From assembly GCA_031769625.1 (NCBI GenBank), contig JAUIMM010000642.1, positions 62,001-126,000 on the forward strand: 64,000 nucleotides of DNA, written 5' to 3'. The notes beneath the pieces are model-generated. The model saw only the letters and a program-made list of their open reading frames with translations. It did not search any database and was not told the DNA's origin. Made by a program: the position numbers and the translations under genes. This DNA comes from Taudactylus pleione. Lineage: Eukaryota > Chordata > Amphibia > Anura > Myobatrachidae. Numbering within the stretch: the first letter of the stretch is position 1; each line of letters starts with the position of its first letter. Below are positions 52,190-64,000 of the stretch, one piece after another.

Positions 52190-53258
52190 AAAAAAAAAAG
52201 TTTTTTTTTTTACTTTTTAAACTTTTAAATCTCTTCAATTTTTTTTTTACTTTTAAACTTTGTTTTTTTTGCACACACAGCCACTTGTGAGTCTGGACAC
52301 AGCCCCATTAATCAGCAGTATATAGCGCAGCATACATCAGTGAGCAGTGTGCCCCCTTACACAGTCACTTTGCCAGCACAGCCAACTCTAAATGACCCCC
52401 AGAGTGTACGTATATTTAGCACAGTGGGCCTATTCTGTATAGTGGCCAAGCATAACAGGGATATATTGCATACTGATCAAAAGTTACATTAGGCTAAATT
52501 GAATATTTATCAATCCTAAAAGTCTACTGTATAATGGGCAAAATCGGTCCTCCACTGTATATTCATCATTGCCAATTCTATTCTATACTGGGAACAGAGA
52601 CTATTGGGGAGATTCAAAAAGAAGCACGTTTCCATCAGAATATTGCACGCTGATGTAATGCTGGTCATCCTGCAGGAAAACCTCGCTCGGCTTTGCTCAC
52701 ACCTATAGAGGTGCAGAAATAACTAGCCTTGGCCTAGCTATTAATGTCATTTCAATTTATAAACAACCTAGCAGTATTTTCATATTAATTGTGTTTTTTA
52801 TTTTCATTTAATCCCTTGCTTGTTTTCTACCCAAGTAGCAGTCTTGAAAAATAAAAATTGGACAGAAGCAGCAGGTTAATGAAATGAGAAAGAGCTGATA
52901 GGAACTGATTGATTAAATGAGTGGATGCAGTAAAAGAGAACTTTGGCGAATAAGGAGAAGGCAAAGGGACAGATGTGTAATAATAATAATAAATGGCAGG
53001 TGTATCATGGGAAGCAGAGGTGATGGAGAATATAAAAATATCACACATCAGTAGAGATTATTTTGTGCACTTCTCCTTTAAGGAATGTAGAACACGAGTG
53101 AGGTCATGCTGTGATGTCATAATGGTAACTCTTTGCTGTTGCTCACTCTTAACCGCCCAGGACACTGACATAGCATTATCATTGCTGGCATTAACATACT
53201 CCAAATACATCTCTTGCACCCAGCCCACTGAGGGAAAAATATCCTCTTGAGGTAAGTA

Positions 53259-53579
53259 TCTCATCAAAGACAAGGGCGTTTCACTTGGATGTGCCTGCAG
53301 ACTTGGAGCTTGACTACCCTAAAATATGACCTTGAGCTTGTTTATTTCTATAATTGGAGGTTCTAGCAGCACAGCACATCTATCGCAATGTAGTAGCCAT
53401 TCGGGTAAACTCGGTGCTTCTCAAAAGGGGATGACCAACCTCTTCAGAAAATTGCGCAGCTTTGTGAGGAATGTAAATTGGGTAATGTCAGGAGATGTGG
53501 ACAGGAACTATATTAATGACGTCAGCCAATGTTATTTATTAATGTGGTAAACTGTATACTGTATTTTAGTGTCAAATGT
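53259..53579 (-). pseudogene. 7SK snRNA-like segment, unit 15
   Basis: Mosaic: accctaaaatatg as in subfamily B, but gaccaacctc as in subfamily A. Confidence 0.75.
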
Positions 53580-55637
53580 TCATACAGTATTTTAAATAAG
53601 TTTGGAAATATAACTCTGCATAGCCTCCTAGTGCCCAGAGGGACGGGCAATCGTTCAAGCCATGGGTCCCCAGAGGTTTCCTCCACAGGGGTTTTTTCCT
53701 CTCCTGAGTGCTGAAGGATGATTTTTTGTGAGTCACGAGGCTTCCACCATCTTGGTCCTCTTATAGGACAACCTTGTAAGAGCCTCCGGCTAATCTTGGG
53801 CACTAATTTATTTACAATGCAGAGTAGAAATAAAGTGTTATTTTCCTTGTGCTAAAAATTCATAATAAATATATTTTCAAATTGATTTTACTTGATGTGG
53901 TCTTTCCTTTTTTTCATAATGGAGTCTCTTAGAAGGTTAAGAGGCTGTGAGGTCTACTATCCTGTTAATAGAATTGAGATTTGATAATCTTCGCACTACA
54001 TAATAGTTTAAGGTTATGACCTAATGGCAATGTGTAGGATATGGCGGTGGTACATGATGTCATTGGGGAAGTGGTCAAGTCTAGAAAGGACACAAAAAAT
54101 AAAAGAGATCAGGTGAAACAGAAATAATCTAAAATGTTTTCTAATATGCAGTATATACTCTTCTGTGCTGGACAAAATGAAGCAAACGACATATGGATGG
54201 TTACAGTCCCTTTAAGTAGCAAATATTTAAGATAGTTTTCAAGGCATTTCTTAAAGAGGTCGGATACCCTGTCCAATTGCATTATTTAATGCAATCATCC
54301 TGCAGACTTGGAAGCGGTGGGGTGCACTTGCAGAACAGGTAGCCATTCTGAATGGATGAAAAATGGCATCATTGGCTCACAATAATTTACGAGATGCCTA
54401 ATTGTGTCTGCCAAGACCCAGGCAAATTGCTCAATGTCATGATCCTGTGCTGTTGACACCATAAGAAGAAAACCCAAAGCATGGGGTCCTCCTGTCACCT
54501 AGTCCAAGCATATTCTGCAGGGGATGTGTGCCTCTTCCCTAGGAAAAAAAACAGCCAGAGGCTTCACTAGGGTCTTGGGAGCCTAGGGCAAGTTGAGAAG
54601 AACTGCGTGCCCCCCCGCCCCGACCCCGCCATAGACACATAGAGAAAAGCATGTATGCGTGCCTATGGCGCGCAGCAAAAAATGGGTGTGGTCACATACC
54701 GAAGGGGCGTGGCCACTATAAATGGGGCATGCCAACATGACACGCCACCCATTTCTCGTCACTCTGGGAACATTACTTTCTATTCCATATACACCTTACC
54801 GATGCGGTGGTTTCTCACAATGTGGAACCTCTGAAGAAATATATCCTCCATGGGAAGACAGCGTCTGCAGTCGGCATTCATTATTCATGTAGGGCACATC
54901 GTCCAGAAGATGCCTGTTTGTGTGGGAATATTAACAAGGTCATCAACTTACAACAACGGTTCAACCACACTCATTCCCCCTGTGTATTTCCTGCCCCCTG
55001 CATCTCTTAGCCACAACATCTCCCCCTGCATCGTCTCTCAGCACATCATAACCTCCCCAGACAGACACAAACTGACAAAAGCGTACACAGACACGCACAC
55101 CTCTTTCACACAAATGCAGCCAGCCAAATAAATAAAACGGCTTGCGTATGCAGGCACTTTTAGCACTACAAGTGCCTGCATACCCATGGCTGAAAAAGCA
55201 TGGTGAAGCTTGAAGAAATCACCCAGGACCTGCTGGGACCTGTAGTGCCACAGAAAAAAACACATATAAACTAGATATGTGCGCCAGACCATTTTTGCTG
55301 GATTTGGTTTTGGCTCTGATTCGTCGTCCGGCCTTGGATTTGGATTTGCCAAAGCGCCATGACTGGTTTTGGATTTGAATTTAGATTTGGATTTTTTTAC
55401 AAAAATTGACAAAGAAAGCTAAAATCACATAATTTGGGCATTTTTTTGTTCCCAGAGTATTATTAACCTCAATAACATTCATTTCCAGTCATTTACAGTC
55501 AATTTAGACCACCTCACAGCTCACAATATTATTTTCACCATGATTGGCCAAAGGCTGCAGTGAGCTGGCAGGTTACTAAGCGACAGAGTGGCGGCACAGA
55601 CACCGCAGTTTAAAGCACATCTATGAAACATTGCCAC

Positions 55638-55811
55638 TGACTACTGAGTCATAGTACTTGTGTGTTACGGACACACAGAGGGCTAAGGCCCAATGAGTCA
55701 CGGTGCATGTAAACACAGTGGGCTATGGCCCAAGGAATCACAGTACTTGTATACACAGTGGGGTACAGCCCAGGGAGTCAAGGTGCTTGTATACACAGTG
55801 GGGTACAGCAC
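55638..55811. repeat. Nested 40-bp minisatellite, unit 16
   Basis: Same state as unit 13. Confidence 0.92.
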
Positions 55812-56882
55812 AAAAAAAAAAAAGTGTTTTTTTTTACTTTTTAAACTTTTAAATCTCTTCAATTTTTTTTTTACTTTTAAACTTTGTTTTTTTTGCACAC
55901 ACAGCCACTTGTGAGTCTGGACACAGCCCCATTAATCAGCAGTATATAGCGCAGCATACATCAGCGAGCAGTGTGCCCCCTTACACAGTCACTTTGCCAG
56001 CACAGCCAACTCTAAATGACCCCCAGAGTGTACGTATATTTAGCACAGTGGGCCTATTCTGTATAGTGGCCAAGCATAACAGGGATATATTGCATACTGA
56101 TCAAAAGTTACATTAGGCTAAATTGAATATTTATCAATCCTAAAAGTCTACTGTATAATGGGCAAAATCGGTCCTCCACTGTATATTCATCATTGCCAAT
56201 TCTATTCTATACTGGGAACAGAGACTATTGGGGAGATTCAAAAAGAAGCACGTTTCCATCAGAATATTGCACGCTGATGTAATGCTGGTCATCCTGCAGG
56301 AAAACCTCGCTCGGCTTTGCTCACACCTATAGAGGTGCAGAAATAACTAGCCTTGGCCTAGCTATTAATGTCATTTCAATTTATAAACAACCTAGCAGTA
56401 TTTTCATATTAATTGTGTTTTTTATTTTCATTTAATCCCTTGCTTGTTTTCTACCCAAGTAGCAGTCTTGAAAAATAAAAATTGGACAGAAGCAGCAGGT
56501 TAATGAAATGAGAAAGAGCTGATAGGAACTGATTGATTAAATGAGTGGATGCAGTAAAAGAGAACTTTGGCGAATAAGGAGAAGGCAAAGGGACAGATGT
56601 GTAATAATAATAATAAATGGCAGGTGTATCATGGGAAGCAGAGGTGATGGAGAATATAAAAATATCACACATCAGTAGAGATTATTTTGTGCACTTCTCC
56701 TTTAAGGAATGTAGAACACGAGTGAGGTCATGCTGTGATGTCATAATGGTAACTCTTTGCTGTTGCTCACTCTTAACCGCCCAGGACACTGACATAGCAT
56801 TATCATTGCTGGCATTAACATACTCCAAATACATCTCTTGCACCCAGCCCACTGAGGGAAAAATATCCTCTTGAGGTAAGTA

Positions 56883-57203
56883 TCTCATCAAAGACAAGGG
56901 CGTTTCACTTGGATGTGCCTGCAGACTTGGAGCTTGACTACCCTAAAATATGACCTTGAGCTTGTTTATTTCTATAATTGGAGGTTCTAGCAGCACAGCA
57001 CATCTATCGCAATGTAGTAGCCATTCGGGTAAACTCGGTGCTTCTCAAAAGGGGATGACCATCCTCTTCAGAAAATTGCGCAGCTTTGTGAGGAATGTAA
57101 ATTGGGTAATGTCAGGAGATGTGGACAGGAACTATATTAATGACGTCAGCCAATGTTATTTATTAATGTGGTAAACTGTATACTGTATTTTAGTGTCAAA
57201 TGT
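56883..57203 (-). pseudogene. 7SK snRNA-like segment, unit 16
   Basis: Same state as units 11 and 12. Confidence 0.75.
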
Positions 57204-59260
57204 TCATACAGTATTTTAAATAAGTTTGGAAATATAACTCTGCATAGCCTCCTAGTGCCCAGAGGGACGGGCAATCGTTCAAGCCATGGGTCCCCAGAGG
57301 TTTCCTCCACAGGGGTTTTTTCCTCTCCTGAGTGCTGAAGGATGATTCTTTGTGAGTCACGAGGCTTCCACCATCTTGGTCCTCTTATAGGACAACCTTG
57401 TAAGAGCCTCCGGCTAATCTTGGGCACTAATTTATTTACAATGCAGAGTAGAAATAAAGTGTTATTTTCCTTGTGCTAAAAATTCATAATAAATATATTT
57501 TCAAATTGATTTTACTTGATGTGGTCTTTCCTTTTTTTCATAATGGAGTCTCTTAGAAGGTTAAGAGGCTGTGAGGTCTACTATCCTGTTAATAGAATTG
57601 AGATTTGATAATCTTCGCACTACATAATAGTTTAAGGTTATGACCTAATGGCAATGTGTAGGATATGGCGGTGGTACATGATGTCATTGGGGAAGTGGTC
57701 AAGTCTAGAAAGGACACAAAAAATAAAAGAGATCAGGTGAAACAGAAATAATCTAAAATGTTTTCTAATATGCAGTATATACTCTTCTGTGCTGGACAAA
57801 ATGAAGCAAACGACATATGGAAGGTTACAGTCCCTTTAAGTAGCAAATATTTAAGATAGTTTTCAAGGCATTTCTTAAAGAGGTCGGATACCCTGTCCAA
57901 TTGCATTATTTAATGCAATCATCCTGCAGACTTGGAAGCGGTGGGGTGCACTTGCAGAACAGGTAGCCATTCTGAATGGATGAAAAATGGCATCATTGGC
58001 TCACAATAACTTACGAGATGCCTAATTGTGTCTGCCAAGACCCAGGCAATTGCTCAATGTCATGATCCTGTGCTGTTGACACCATAAGAAGAAAACCCAA
58101 AGCATGGGGTCCTCCTGTCACCTAGTCCAAGCATATTCTGCAGGGGATGTGTGCCTCTTCCCTAGGAAAAAAAACAGCCAGAGGCTTCACTAGGGTCTTG
58201 GGAGCCTAGGGCAAGTTGAGAACAACTGCGTGCCCCCCCGCCCCGACCCCCCCATAGACACATAGAGAAAAGTATTTATGCGCGGCAGAGGCGTGCAGCA
58301 AAAAATGGGTGTGGTCACATACCGTAGGGGCGTGGTCACTATAAATGGGGCGTGCCAACATGACACGCCACCCATTTCTCGTCACTCTGGGAACATTACT
58401 TTCTATTCCATATACACCTTACCGATGCGGTGGTTTCTCACAATGTGGAACCTCTGAAGAAATATATCCTCCATGGGAAGACAGCGTCTGCAGTCGGCAT
58501 TCATTATTCATGTAGGGCACATCGTCCAGAAGATGCCTGTTTGTGTGGGAATATTAACAAGGTCATCAACTTACAACAACGGTTCAACCACACTCATTCC
58601 CCCTGTGTATTTCCTGCCCCCTGCATCTCTTAGCCACAACATCTCCCCCTGCATCGTCTCTCAGCACATCATAACCTCCCCAGACAGACACAAACTGACA
58701 AAAGCGTACACAGACACGCACACCTCTTTCACACAAATGCAGCCAGCCAAATAAATAAAACGGCTTGCGTATGCAGGCACTTTTAGCACTACAAGTGCCT
58801 GCATACCCATGGCTGAAAAAGCATGGTGAAGCTTGAAGAAATCACCCAGGACCTGCTGGGACCTGTAGTGCCACAGAAAAAAACACATATAAACTAGATA
58901 TGTGCGCCAGACCATTTTTGCTGGATTTGGTTTTGGCTCTGATTCGTCGTCCGGCCTTGGATTTGGATTTGCCAAAGCGCCATGACTGGTTTTGGATTTG
59001 AATTTAGATTTGGATTTTTTTACAAAAATTGACAAAGAAAGCTAAAATCACATAATTTGGGCATTTTTTTGTTCCCAGAGTATTATTAACCTCAATAACA
59101 TTCATTTACAGTCATTTACAGTCAATTTAGACCACCTCACAGCTCACAATATTATTTTCACCATGATTGGCCAAAGGCTGCAGTGAGCTGGCAGGTTACT
59201 AAGCGACAGAGTGGCGGCACAGACACCGCAGTTTAAAGCACATCTATGAAACATTGCCAC

Positions 59261-59434
59261 TGACTACTGAGTCATAGTACTTGTGTGTTACGGACACACA
59301 GAGGGCTAAGGCCCAATGAGTCACGGTGCATGTAAACACAGTGGGCTATGGCCCAAGGAATCACAGTACTTGTATACACAGTGGGGTACAGCCCAGGGAG
59401 TCAAGGTGCTTGTATACACAGTGGGGTACAGCAC
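59261..59434. repeat. Nested 40-bp minisatellite, unit 17
   Basis: Same state as unit 13; the flanking run reads agttttttttt rather than agtgttttt. Confidence 0.92.
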
Positions 59435-60504
59435 AAAAAAAAAAAGTTTTTTTTTTTACTTTTTAAACTTTTAAATCTCTTCAATTTTTTTTTTACTTTT
59501 AAACTTTGTTTTTTTTGCACACACAGCCACTTGTGAGTCTGGACACAGCCCCATTAATCAGCAGTATATAGCGCAGCATACATCAGCGAGCAGTGTGCCC
59601 CCTTACACAGTCACTTTGCCAGCACAGCCAACTCTAAATGACCCCCAGAGTGTACGTATATTTAGCACAGTGGGCCTATTCTGTATAGTGGCCAAGCATA
59701 ACAGGGATATATTGCATACTGATCAAAAGTTACATTAGGCTAAATTGAATATTTATCAATCCTAAAAGTCTACTGTATAATGGGCAAAATCGGTCCTCCA
59801 CTGTATATTCATCATTGCCAATTCTATTCTATACTGGGAACAGAGACTATTGGGGAGATTCAAAAAGAAGCACGTTTCCATCAGAATATTGCACGCTGAT
59901 GTAATGCTGGTCATCCTGCAGGAAAACCTCGCTCGGCTTTGCTCACACCTATAGAGGTGCAGAAATAACTAGCCTTGGCCTAGCTATTAATGTCATTTCA
60001 ATTTATAAACAACCTAGCAGTATTTTCATATTAATTGTGTTTTTTATTTTCATTTAATCCCTTGCTTGTTTTCTACCCAAGTAGCAGTCTTGAAAAATAA
60101 AAATTGGACAGAAGCAGCAGGTTAATGAAATGAGAAAGAGCTGATAGGAACTGATTGATTAAATGAGTGGATGCAGTAAAAGAGAACTTTGGCGAATAAG
60201 GAGAAGGCAAAGGGACAGATGTGTAATAATAATAATAAATGGCAGGTGTATCATGGGAAGCAGAGGTGATGGAGAATATAAAAATATCACACATCAGTAG
60301 AGATTATTTTGTGCACTTCTCCTTTAAGGAATGTAGAACACGAGTGAGGTCATGCTGTGATGTCATAATGGTAACTCTTTGCTGTTGCTCACTCTTAACC
60401 GCCCAGGACACTGACATAGCATTATCATTGCTGGCATTAACATACTCCAAATACATCTCTTGCACCCAGCCCACTGAGGGAAAAATATCCTCTTGAGGTA
60501 AGTA

Positions 60505-60826
60505 TCTCATCAAAGACAAGGGCGTTTCACTTGGATGTGCCTGCAGACTTGGAGCTTGACTACCCTAAAATATGACCTTGAGCTTGTTTATTTCTATAAT
60601 TGGAGGTTCTAGCAGCACAGCACATCTATCGCAATGTAGTAGCCATTCGGGTAAAACTCGGTGCTTCTCAAAAGGGGATGACCATCCTCTTCAGAAAATT
60701 GCGCAGCTTTGTGAGGAATGTAAATTGGGTAATGTCAGGAGATGTGGACAGGAACTATATTAATGACGTCAGCCAATGTTATTTATTAATGTGGTAAACT
60801 GTATACTGTATTTTAGTGTCAAATGT
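60505..60826 (-). pseudogene. 7SK snRNA-like segment, unit 17
   Basis: As unit 16 with one extra A (gtaaaactcg near 60653), making it a base longer. Confidence 0.75.
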
Positions 60827-61544
60827 TCATACAGTATTTTAAATAAGTTTGGAAATATAACTCTGCATAGCCTCCTAGTGCCCAGAGGGACGGGCAATCC
60901 TTCAAGCCATGGGTCCCCAGAGGTTTCCTCCACAGGGGTTTTTTCCTCTCCTGAGTGCTGAAGGATGATTCTTTGTGAGTCACGAGGCTTCCACCATCTT
61001 GGTCCTCTTATAGGACAACCTTGTAAGAGCCTCCGGCTAATCTTGGGCACTAATTTATTTACAATGCAGAGTAGAAATAAAGTGTTATTTTCCTTGTGCT
61101 AAAAATTCATAATAAATATATTTTCAAATTGATTTTACTTGATGTGGTCTTTCCTTTTTTTCATAATGGAGTCTCTTAGAAGGTTAAGAGGCTGTGAGGT
61201 CTACTATCCTGTTAATATAATTGAGATTTGATAATCTTCGCACTACATAATAGTTTAAGGTTATGACCTAATGGCAATGTGTAGGATATGGCGGTGGTAC
61301 ATGATGTCATTGGGGAAGTGGTCAAGTCTAGAAAGGACACAAAAAATAAAAGAGATCAGGTGAAACAGAAATAATCTAAAATGTTTTCTAATATGCAGTA
61401 TATACTCTTCTGTGCTGGACAAAATGAAGCAAACGACATATGGAAGGTTACAGTCCCTTTAAGTAGCAAATATTTAAGATAGTTTTCAAGGCATTTCTTA
61501 AAGAGGTCGGATACCCTGTCCAATTGCATTATTTAATGCAATCA

Positions 61545-64000
61545 TCCTGCAGACTTGGAAGCGGTGGGGTGCACTTGCAGAACAGGTAGCCATTCTGAAT
61601 GGATGAAAAATGGCATCATTGGCTCACAATAACTTACGAGATGCCTAATTGTGTCTGCCAAGACCCAGGCAAATTGCTCAATGTCATGATCCTGTGCTGT
61701 TGACACCATAAGAAGAAAACCCAAAGCATGGGGTCCTCCTGTCACCTAGTCCAAGCATATTCTGCAGGGGATGTGTGCCTCTTCCCTAGGAAAAAAAACA
61801 GCCAGAGGCTTAACTAGGGTCTTGGGAGCCTAGGGCAAGTTGAGAAGAACTGCGTGCCCCCCCCCCCGACCCCGCCATAGACACATAGAGAAAAGCATTT
61901 ATGCGCGCCTATGGCGCGCAGCAAAAAATGGGTGTGGTCACATACCGAAGGGGCGTGGCCACTATAAATGGGGCATGCCAACATGACACGCCACCCATTT
62001 CTCGTCACTCTGGGAACATTACTTTCTATTCCATATACACCTTACCGATGCGGTGGTTTCTCACAATGTGGAACCTCTGAAGAAATATATCCTCCATGGG
62101 AAGACAGCGTCTGCAGTCGGCATTCATTATTCATGTAGGGCACATCGTCCAGAAGATGCCTGTTTGTGTGGGAATATTAACAAGGTCATCAACTTACAAC
62201 AACGGTTCAACCACACTCATTCCCCCTGTGTATTTCCTGCCCCCTGCATCTCTTAGCCACAACATCTCCCCCTGCATCGTCTCTCAGCACATCATAACCT
62301 CCCCAGACAGACACAAACTGACAAAAGCGTACACAGACACGCACACCTCTTTCACACAAATGCAGCCAGCCAAATAAATAAAACGGCTTGCGTATGCAGG
62401 CACTTTTAGCACTACAAGTGCCTGCATACCCATGGCTGAAAAAGCATGGTGAAGCTTGAAGAAATCACCCAGGACCTGCTGGGACCTGTAGTGCCACAGA
62501 AAAAAACACATATAAACTAGATATGTGCGCCAGACCATTTTTGCTGGATTTGGTTTTGGCTCTGATTCGTCGTCCGGCCTTGGATTTGGATTTGCCAAAG
62601 CGCCATGACTGGTTTTGGATTTGAATTTAGATTTGGATTTTTTTACAAAAATTGACAAAGAAAGCTAAAATCACATAATTTGGGCATTTTTTTGTTCCCA
62701 GAGTATTATTAACCTCAATAACATTCATTTCCAGTCATTTACAGTCAATTTAGACCACCTCACAGCTCACAATATTATTTTCACCATGATTGGCCAAAGG
62801 CTGCAGTGAGCTGGCAGGTTACTAAGCGACAGAGTGGCGGCACAGACACCGCAGTTTAAAGCACATCTATGAAACATTGCCACTGACTACTGAGTCATAG
62901 TACTTGTGTGTTACGGACACACAGAGGGCTAAGGCCCAATGAGTCACGGTGCATGTAAACACAGTGGGCTATGGCCCAAGGAATCACAGTACTTGTATAC
63001 ACAGTGGGGTACAGCCCAGGGAGTCAAGGTGCTTGTATACACAGTGGGGTACAGCACAAAAAAAAAAAGTGTTTTTTTTGACTTTTTAAACTTTTAAATC
63101 TCTTCAATTTTTTTTTTACTTTTAAACTTTGTTTTTTTTGCACACACAGCCACTTGTGAGTCTGGACACAGCCCCATTAATCAGCAGTATATAGCGCAGC
63201 ATACATCAGCGAGCAGTGTGCCCCCTTACACAGTCACTTTGCCAGCACAGCCAACTCTAAATGACCCCCAGAGTGTACGTATATTTAGCACAGTGGGCCT
63301 ATTCTGTATAGTGGCCAAGCATAACAGGGATATATTGCATACTGATCAAAAGTTACATTAGGCTAAATTGAATATTTATCAATCCTAAAAGTCTACTGTA
63401 TAATGGGCAAAATCGGTCCTCCACTGTATATTCATCATTGCCAATTCTATTCTATACTGGGAACAGAGACTATTGGGGAGATTCAAAAAGAAGCACGTTT
63501 CCATCAGAATATTGCACGCTGATGTAATGCTGGTCATCCTGCAGGAAAACCTCGCTCGGCTTTGCTCACACCTATAGAGGTGCAGAAATAACTAGCCTTG
63601 GCCTAGCTATTAATGTCATTTCAATTTATAAACAACCTAGCAGTATTTTCATATTAATTGTGTTTTTTATTTTCATTTAATCCCTTGCTTGTTTTCTACC
63701 CAAGTAGCAGTCTTGAAAAATAAAAATTGGACAGAAGCAGCAGGTTAATGAAATGAGAAAGAGCTGATAGGAACTGATTGATTAAATGAGTGGATGCAGT
63801 AAAAGAGAACTTTGGCGAATAAGGAGAAGGCAAAGGGACAGATGTGTAATAATAATAATAAATGGCAGGTGTATCATGGGAAGCAGAGGTGATGGAGAAT
63901 ATAAAAATATCACACATCAGTAGAGATTATTTTGTGCACTTCTCCTTTAAGGAATGTAGAACACGAGTGAGGTCATGCTGTGATGTCATAATGGTAACTC
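61545..64000. repeat. Array unit 18 (subfamily B, cut by window end)
   Basis: The first 2456 bp of a monomer, ending before the position where the 7SK-like segment would begin. Private states are gcttaactaggg near 61809 and tttttttgacttttt near 63073. The array clearly continues past the window. Confidence 0.95.
62884..63057. repeat. Nested 40-bp minisatellite, unit 18
   Basis: Same state as unit 13. Confidence 0.92.

Larger units (their letters stand above)
50676..54297. repeat. Array unit 15 (subfamily B)
   Basis: Complete 3622-bp monomer. The first part matches unit 14; the second half returns to the common B form. Private changes include cagacatcgcag near 51976, acagcctaagg near 52144 and tcagtgagcag near 52338. 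It shares caatcgttcaag near 53648 with unit 16, and reads gattttttgtg near 53720. Confidence 0.95.
54298..57921. repeat. Array unit 16 (subfamily B)
   Basis: Complete 3624-bp monomer. Private aataatttacg near 54382, and a palindrome degraded to gcgtgcctatggcgcgc near 54657. It retains caatcgttcaag from unit 15 and reverts to catatggaagg at its end. Confidence 0.95.
57922..61544. repeat. Array unit 17 (subfamily B)
   Basis: Complete 3623-bp monomer. It lacks the extra A (caattgctc) that units 12-16 and 18 carry. The palindrome reads gcgcggcagaggcgtgc near 58280, with the AGA spacer otherwise seen only in unit 1. It has private catttacagtcatttacag near 59102, an extra A inside the 7SK-like segment near 60655, and aatataattgag near 61215. 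Confidence 0.95.
1..64000. repeat. Tandem array of 3.62-kb monomer (17.7 copies)
   Basis: Every part of the window recurs with a period of 3601 to 3630 bp, always in the same orientation. The landmark tcctgcagacttgg recurs at 18 positions, and all internal landmarks keep their order and spacing. Copies differ by scattered substitutions, 1-3 bp indels and changes in homopolymer length, so they are distinct genomic copies rather than one sequence pasted repeatedly. Neither edge of the array is in the window. The size, orientation and homogeneity fit a large-monomer satellite maintained by unequal crossing over and gene conversion. A centromeric or pericentromeric site is possible but nothing here shows it. 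Confidence 0.98.

Noticed and set aside
1..64000. Ribosomal, 5S or histone gene cluster, the usual tandem gene arrays
   Set aside because: No 5S, 18S, 5.8S or 28S landmark sequence and no histone-like protein in any frame.
1..64000. Array of intact transposons or endogenous virus copies
   Set aside because: No transposase, reverse transcriptase or integrase motifs in any frame, no long terminal repeats, and units abut with no target duplications.

Overview
The window is one uninterrupted tandem array. A non-coding monomer of about 3.62 kb repeats head to tail 17 complete times plus one truncated copy. Units start at 1, 3614, 7235, 10854, 14468, 18086, 21705, 25306, 28936, 32563, 36186, 39809, 43432, 47054, 50676, 54298, 57922 and 61545, and complete units range from 3601 to 3630 bp. 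The phase is set by the window edge, so it is arbitrary. I see no credible protein-coding gene, rRNA, tRNA, CRISPR array or intact transposon. The DNA is AT-rich, with long T runs, TAA microsatellite and nested minisatellite, and no bacterial gene organisation. With the 7SK homology this points to a vertebrate nuclear genome. An amphibian is my best guess from the general look of the repeats, but this is an impression and not proof.

The most informative feature lies on the minus strand of every complete monomer, at about 2575-2895 of unit 1 and equivalents. It is a roughly 320-bp stretch collinear with vertebrate 7SK snRNA, the Pol III RNA that holds P-TEFb inactive with HEXIM and LARP7. Exact blocks of 16 and 15 nt, several shorter blocks, and near full length (7SK is about 331 nt) make the homology convincing. 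The 5' GATC-rich HEXIM-binding hairpin and the 3' terminal hairpin with its T-tail are not preserved. The simplest reading is that a decayed 7SK copy was captured and amplified as part of a satellite. A transcribed divergent 7SK-like RNA is not excluded.

Layout of one monomer, in unit 1 coordinates: 1-300, no recognised feature; 311-372, a hypervariable poly-C tract followed by a GC-rich palindrome; 381-735, no recognised feature; 736-1110, a small minus-strand ORF overlapping a perfect 14-bp-arm hairpin (844-881) and a GGATTT-rich stretch; 1336-1509, a nested minisatellite of four 40-bp repeats; 1510-1590, an A/T-homopolymer tract; 1590-2540, AT-rich DNA with a short TAA microsatellite; 2566-2575, a consensus splice-donor-like decamer; 2575-2895, the 7SK-like segment; 2900-3613, AT-rich DNA ending in a 20-bp palindrome.

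Units fall into subfamily A (units 1-7) and subfamily B (units 9-18). Unit 8 is a chimera whose switch lies near the poly-C/GC-palindrome block. Shared private variants between neighbours, especially units 13-15, show recent unequal exchange or gene conversion. No genes cooperate here; the biology is that of a homogenising satellite carrying a snRNA relic.
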